From assembly GCA_022703195.1 (NCBI GenBank), contig JAKLEF010000106.1, positions 1 to 6,758 on the forward strand: a stretch of 6,758 bases of DNA. The letters run 5' to 3'. Every line of letters starts with the position of its first letter. Position 1 is the stretch's first letter. Source of the DNA: Candidatus Fermentibacterota bacterium (GTDB lineage: Bacteria; Fermentibacterota; Fermentibacteria; Fermentibacterales; Fermentibacteraceae). The notes beneath the pieces were generated by a model. That model did no database searches. It worked only from the letters and a program-made list of their open reading frames with translations, and was not told where the DNA came from. Shown in pieces: positions 6,653 to 6,758 of this stretch. A program made the position numbers and the translations under genes.

Positions 6653-6680
6653 GGGGCCCCGGACGCGCGTCCGGGGCCCC
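6653..6680. terminator. Perfect 28-bp GC palindrome, probable bidirectional terminator
   Basis: Two arms (GGGGCCCCGGACGC and its exact complement) form a stem of about 12 bp around a GCGC loop, 13 nt after the HD stop. No T-tract follows on either strand, so it is not a classic intrinsic terminator. It could act as a U-less terminator or an mRNA-end protecting stem. Its position between convergent genes fits use from both sides. Confidence 0.6.
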
Positions 6681-6688
6681 TCCGCCCG

Positions 6689-6709
6689 GGGCGGGTTCAG
6701 CTCCCGCCC
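6689..6709. other. Second GC hairpin in the convergent intergenic region
   Basis: GGGCGGG (6689-6695) pairs with CCCGCCC (6703-6709) around a 7-nt loop. It overlaps the apparent stop codon of the - strand gene. It may reinforce transcription termination, but such pairs are easily formed by chance in this composition, and an alternative stem (CCGCC...GGCGG near 6682-6694) competes with it. Confidence 0.3.
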
Positions 6710-6758
6710 TCCATCCTCCTCAGGGCGCAGATCACGGCCGAGGGCGTTACGCCGAAGG
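6697..6758 (-). CDS. C-terminal end of an unidentified convergent gene (5' truncated)
   Basis: Read on the - strand from the window edge, 19 codons give FGVTPSAVICALRRMEGGS before a TGA (6699-6697). The mixture of residues is protein-like and could end in an amphipathic helix. I do not recognise the family. Support comes from the convergent arrangement with the HD gene and the palindrome lying just beyond its stop. Because the stretch is so short, a chance open frame cannot be excluded; another - strand frame is also open here but runs on through the palindrome, which makes it less likely. Confidence 0.4.
   Translation of the reverse strand, partial: FGVTPSAVICALRRMEGGS

Overview
The window is a dense, high-GC bacterial segment: five complete genes and one 5'-truncated gene on the + strand, and what looks like the tail of a convergent gene on the - strand at the right edge. 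Arginine is very often encoded by AGG despite the high GC. Start codons are preceded by Shine-Dalgarno-like stretches in three cases, and stop/start overlaps (ATGA, GTGA) occur twice. No RNA gene, insertion sequence, CRISPR array or phage-like gene is visible. The combination of a bacterial tricorn protease, an M23 peptidase and AGG-rich high-GC codon use would fit an uncultivated bacterial lineage (for instance in or near the FCB group), but this taxonomic guess is weak and the sequence alone does not settle it.

Left block (1-4800): the C-terminal end of a sigma-70 family factor (region 4.2), a membrane-anchored M23 metallopeptidase, a class I SAM-dependent methyltransferase, and a 1007-residue tricorn-type S41 serine protease. 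Gaps are 16 nt, 4 nt and an ATGA overlap, so the four are probably co-transcribed. The tricorn homologue appears complete: 13 beta-propeller blades that can be read as 6+7, a PDZ domain, and the Ser/His, Ser and Glu catalytic residues at nearly the spacing of the archaeal enzyme.

Right block (4801-6758): a 79-nt leader carries a TATGAT -10-like sequence, a small hairpin and a good ribosome binding site. It is followed by a 400-residue isocitrate/isopropylmalate-family dehydrogenase and, overlapping by GTGA, a 186-residue HD-domain phosphohydrolase. After the HD gene comes a perfect 28-bp GC palindrome, probably a (bidirectional) terminator, and then the apparent end of a - strand gene.

Functionally, the left block pairs cell-wall remodelling with peptide degradation and an unidentified methylation. 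The right block couples a central-carbon dehydrogenase with an HD hydrolase of unknown substrate. I do not see a clearly new multi-gene system. The points most worth following are the substrate and cofactor signature of the dehydrogenase, its tight coupling to the HD hydrolase, and the altered specificity position in the tricorn protease.
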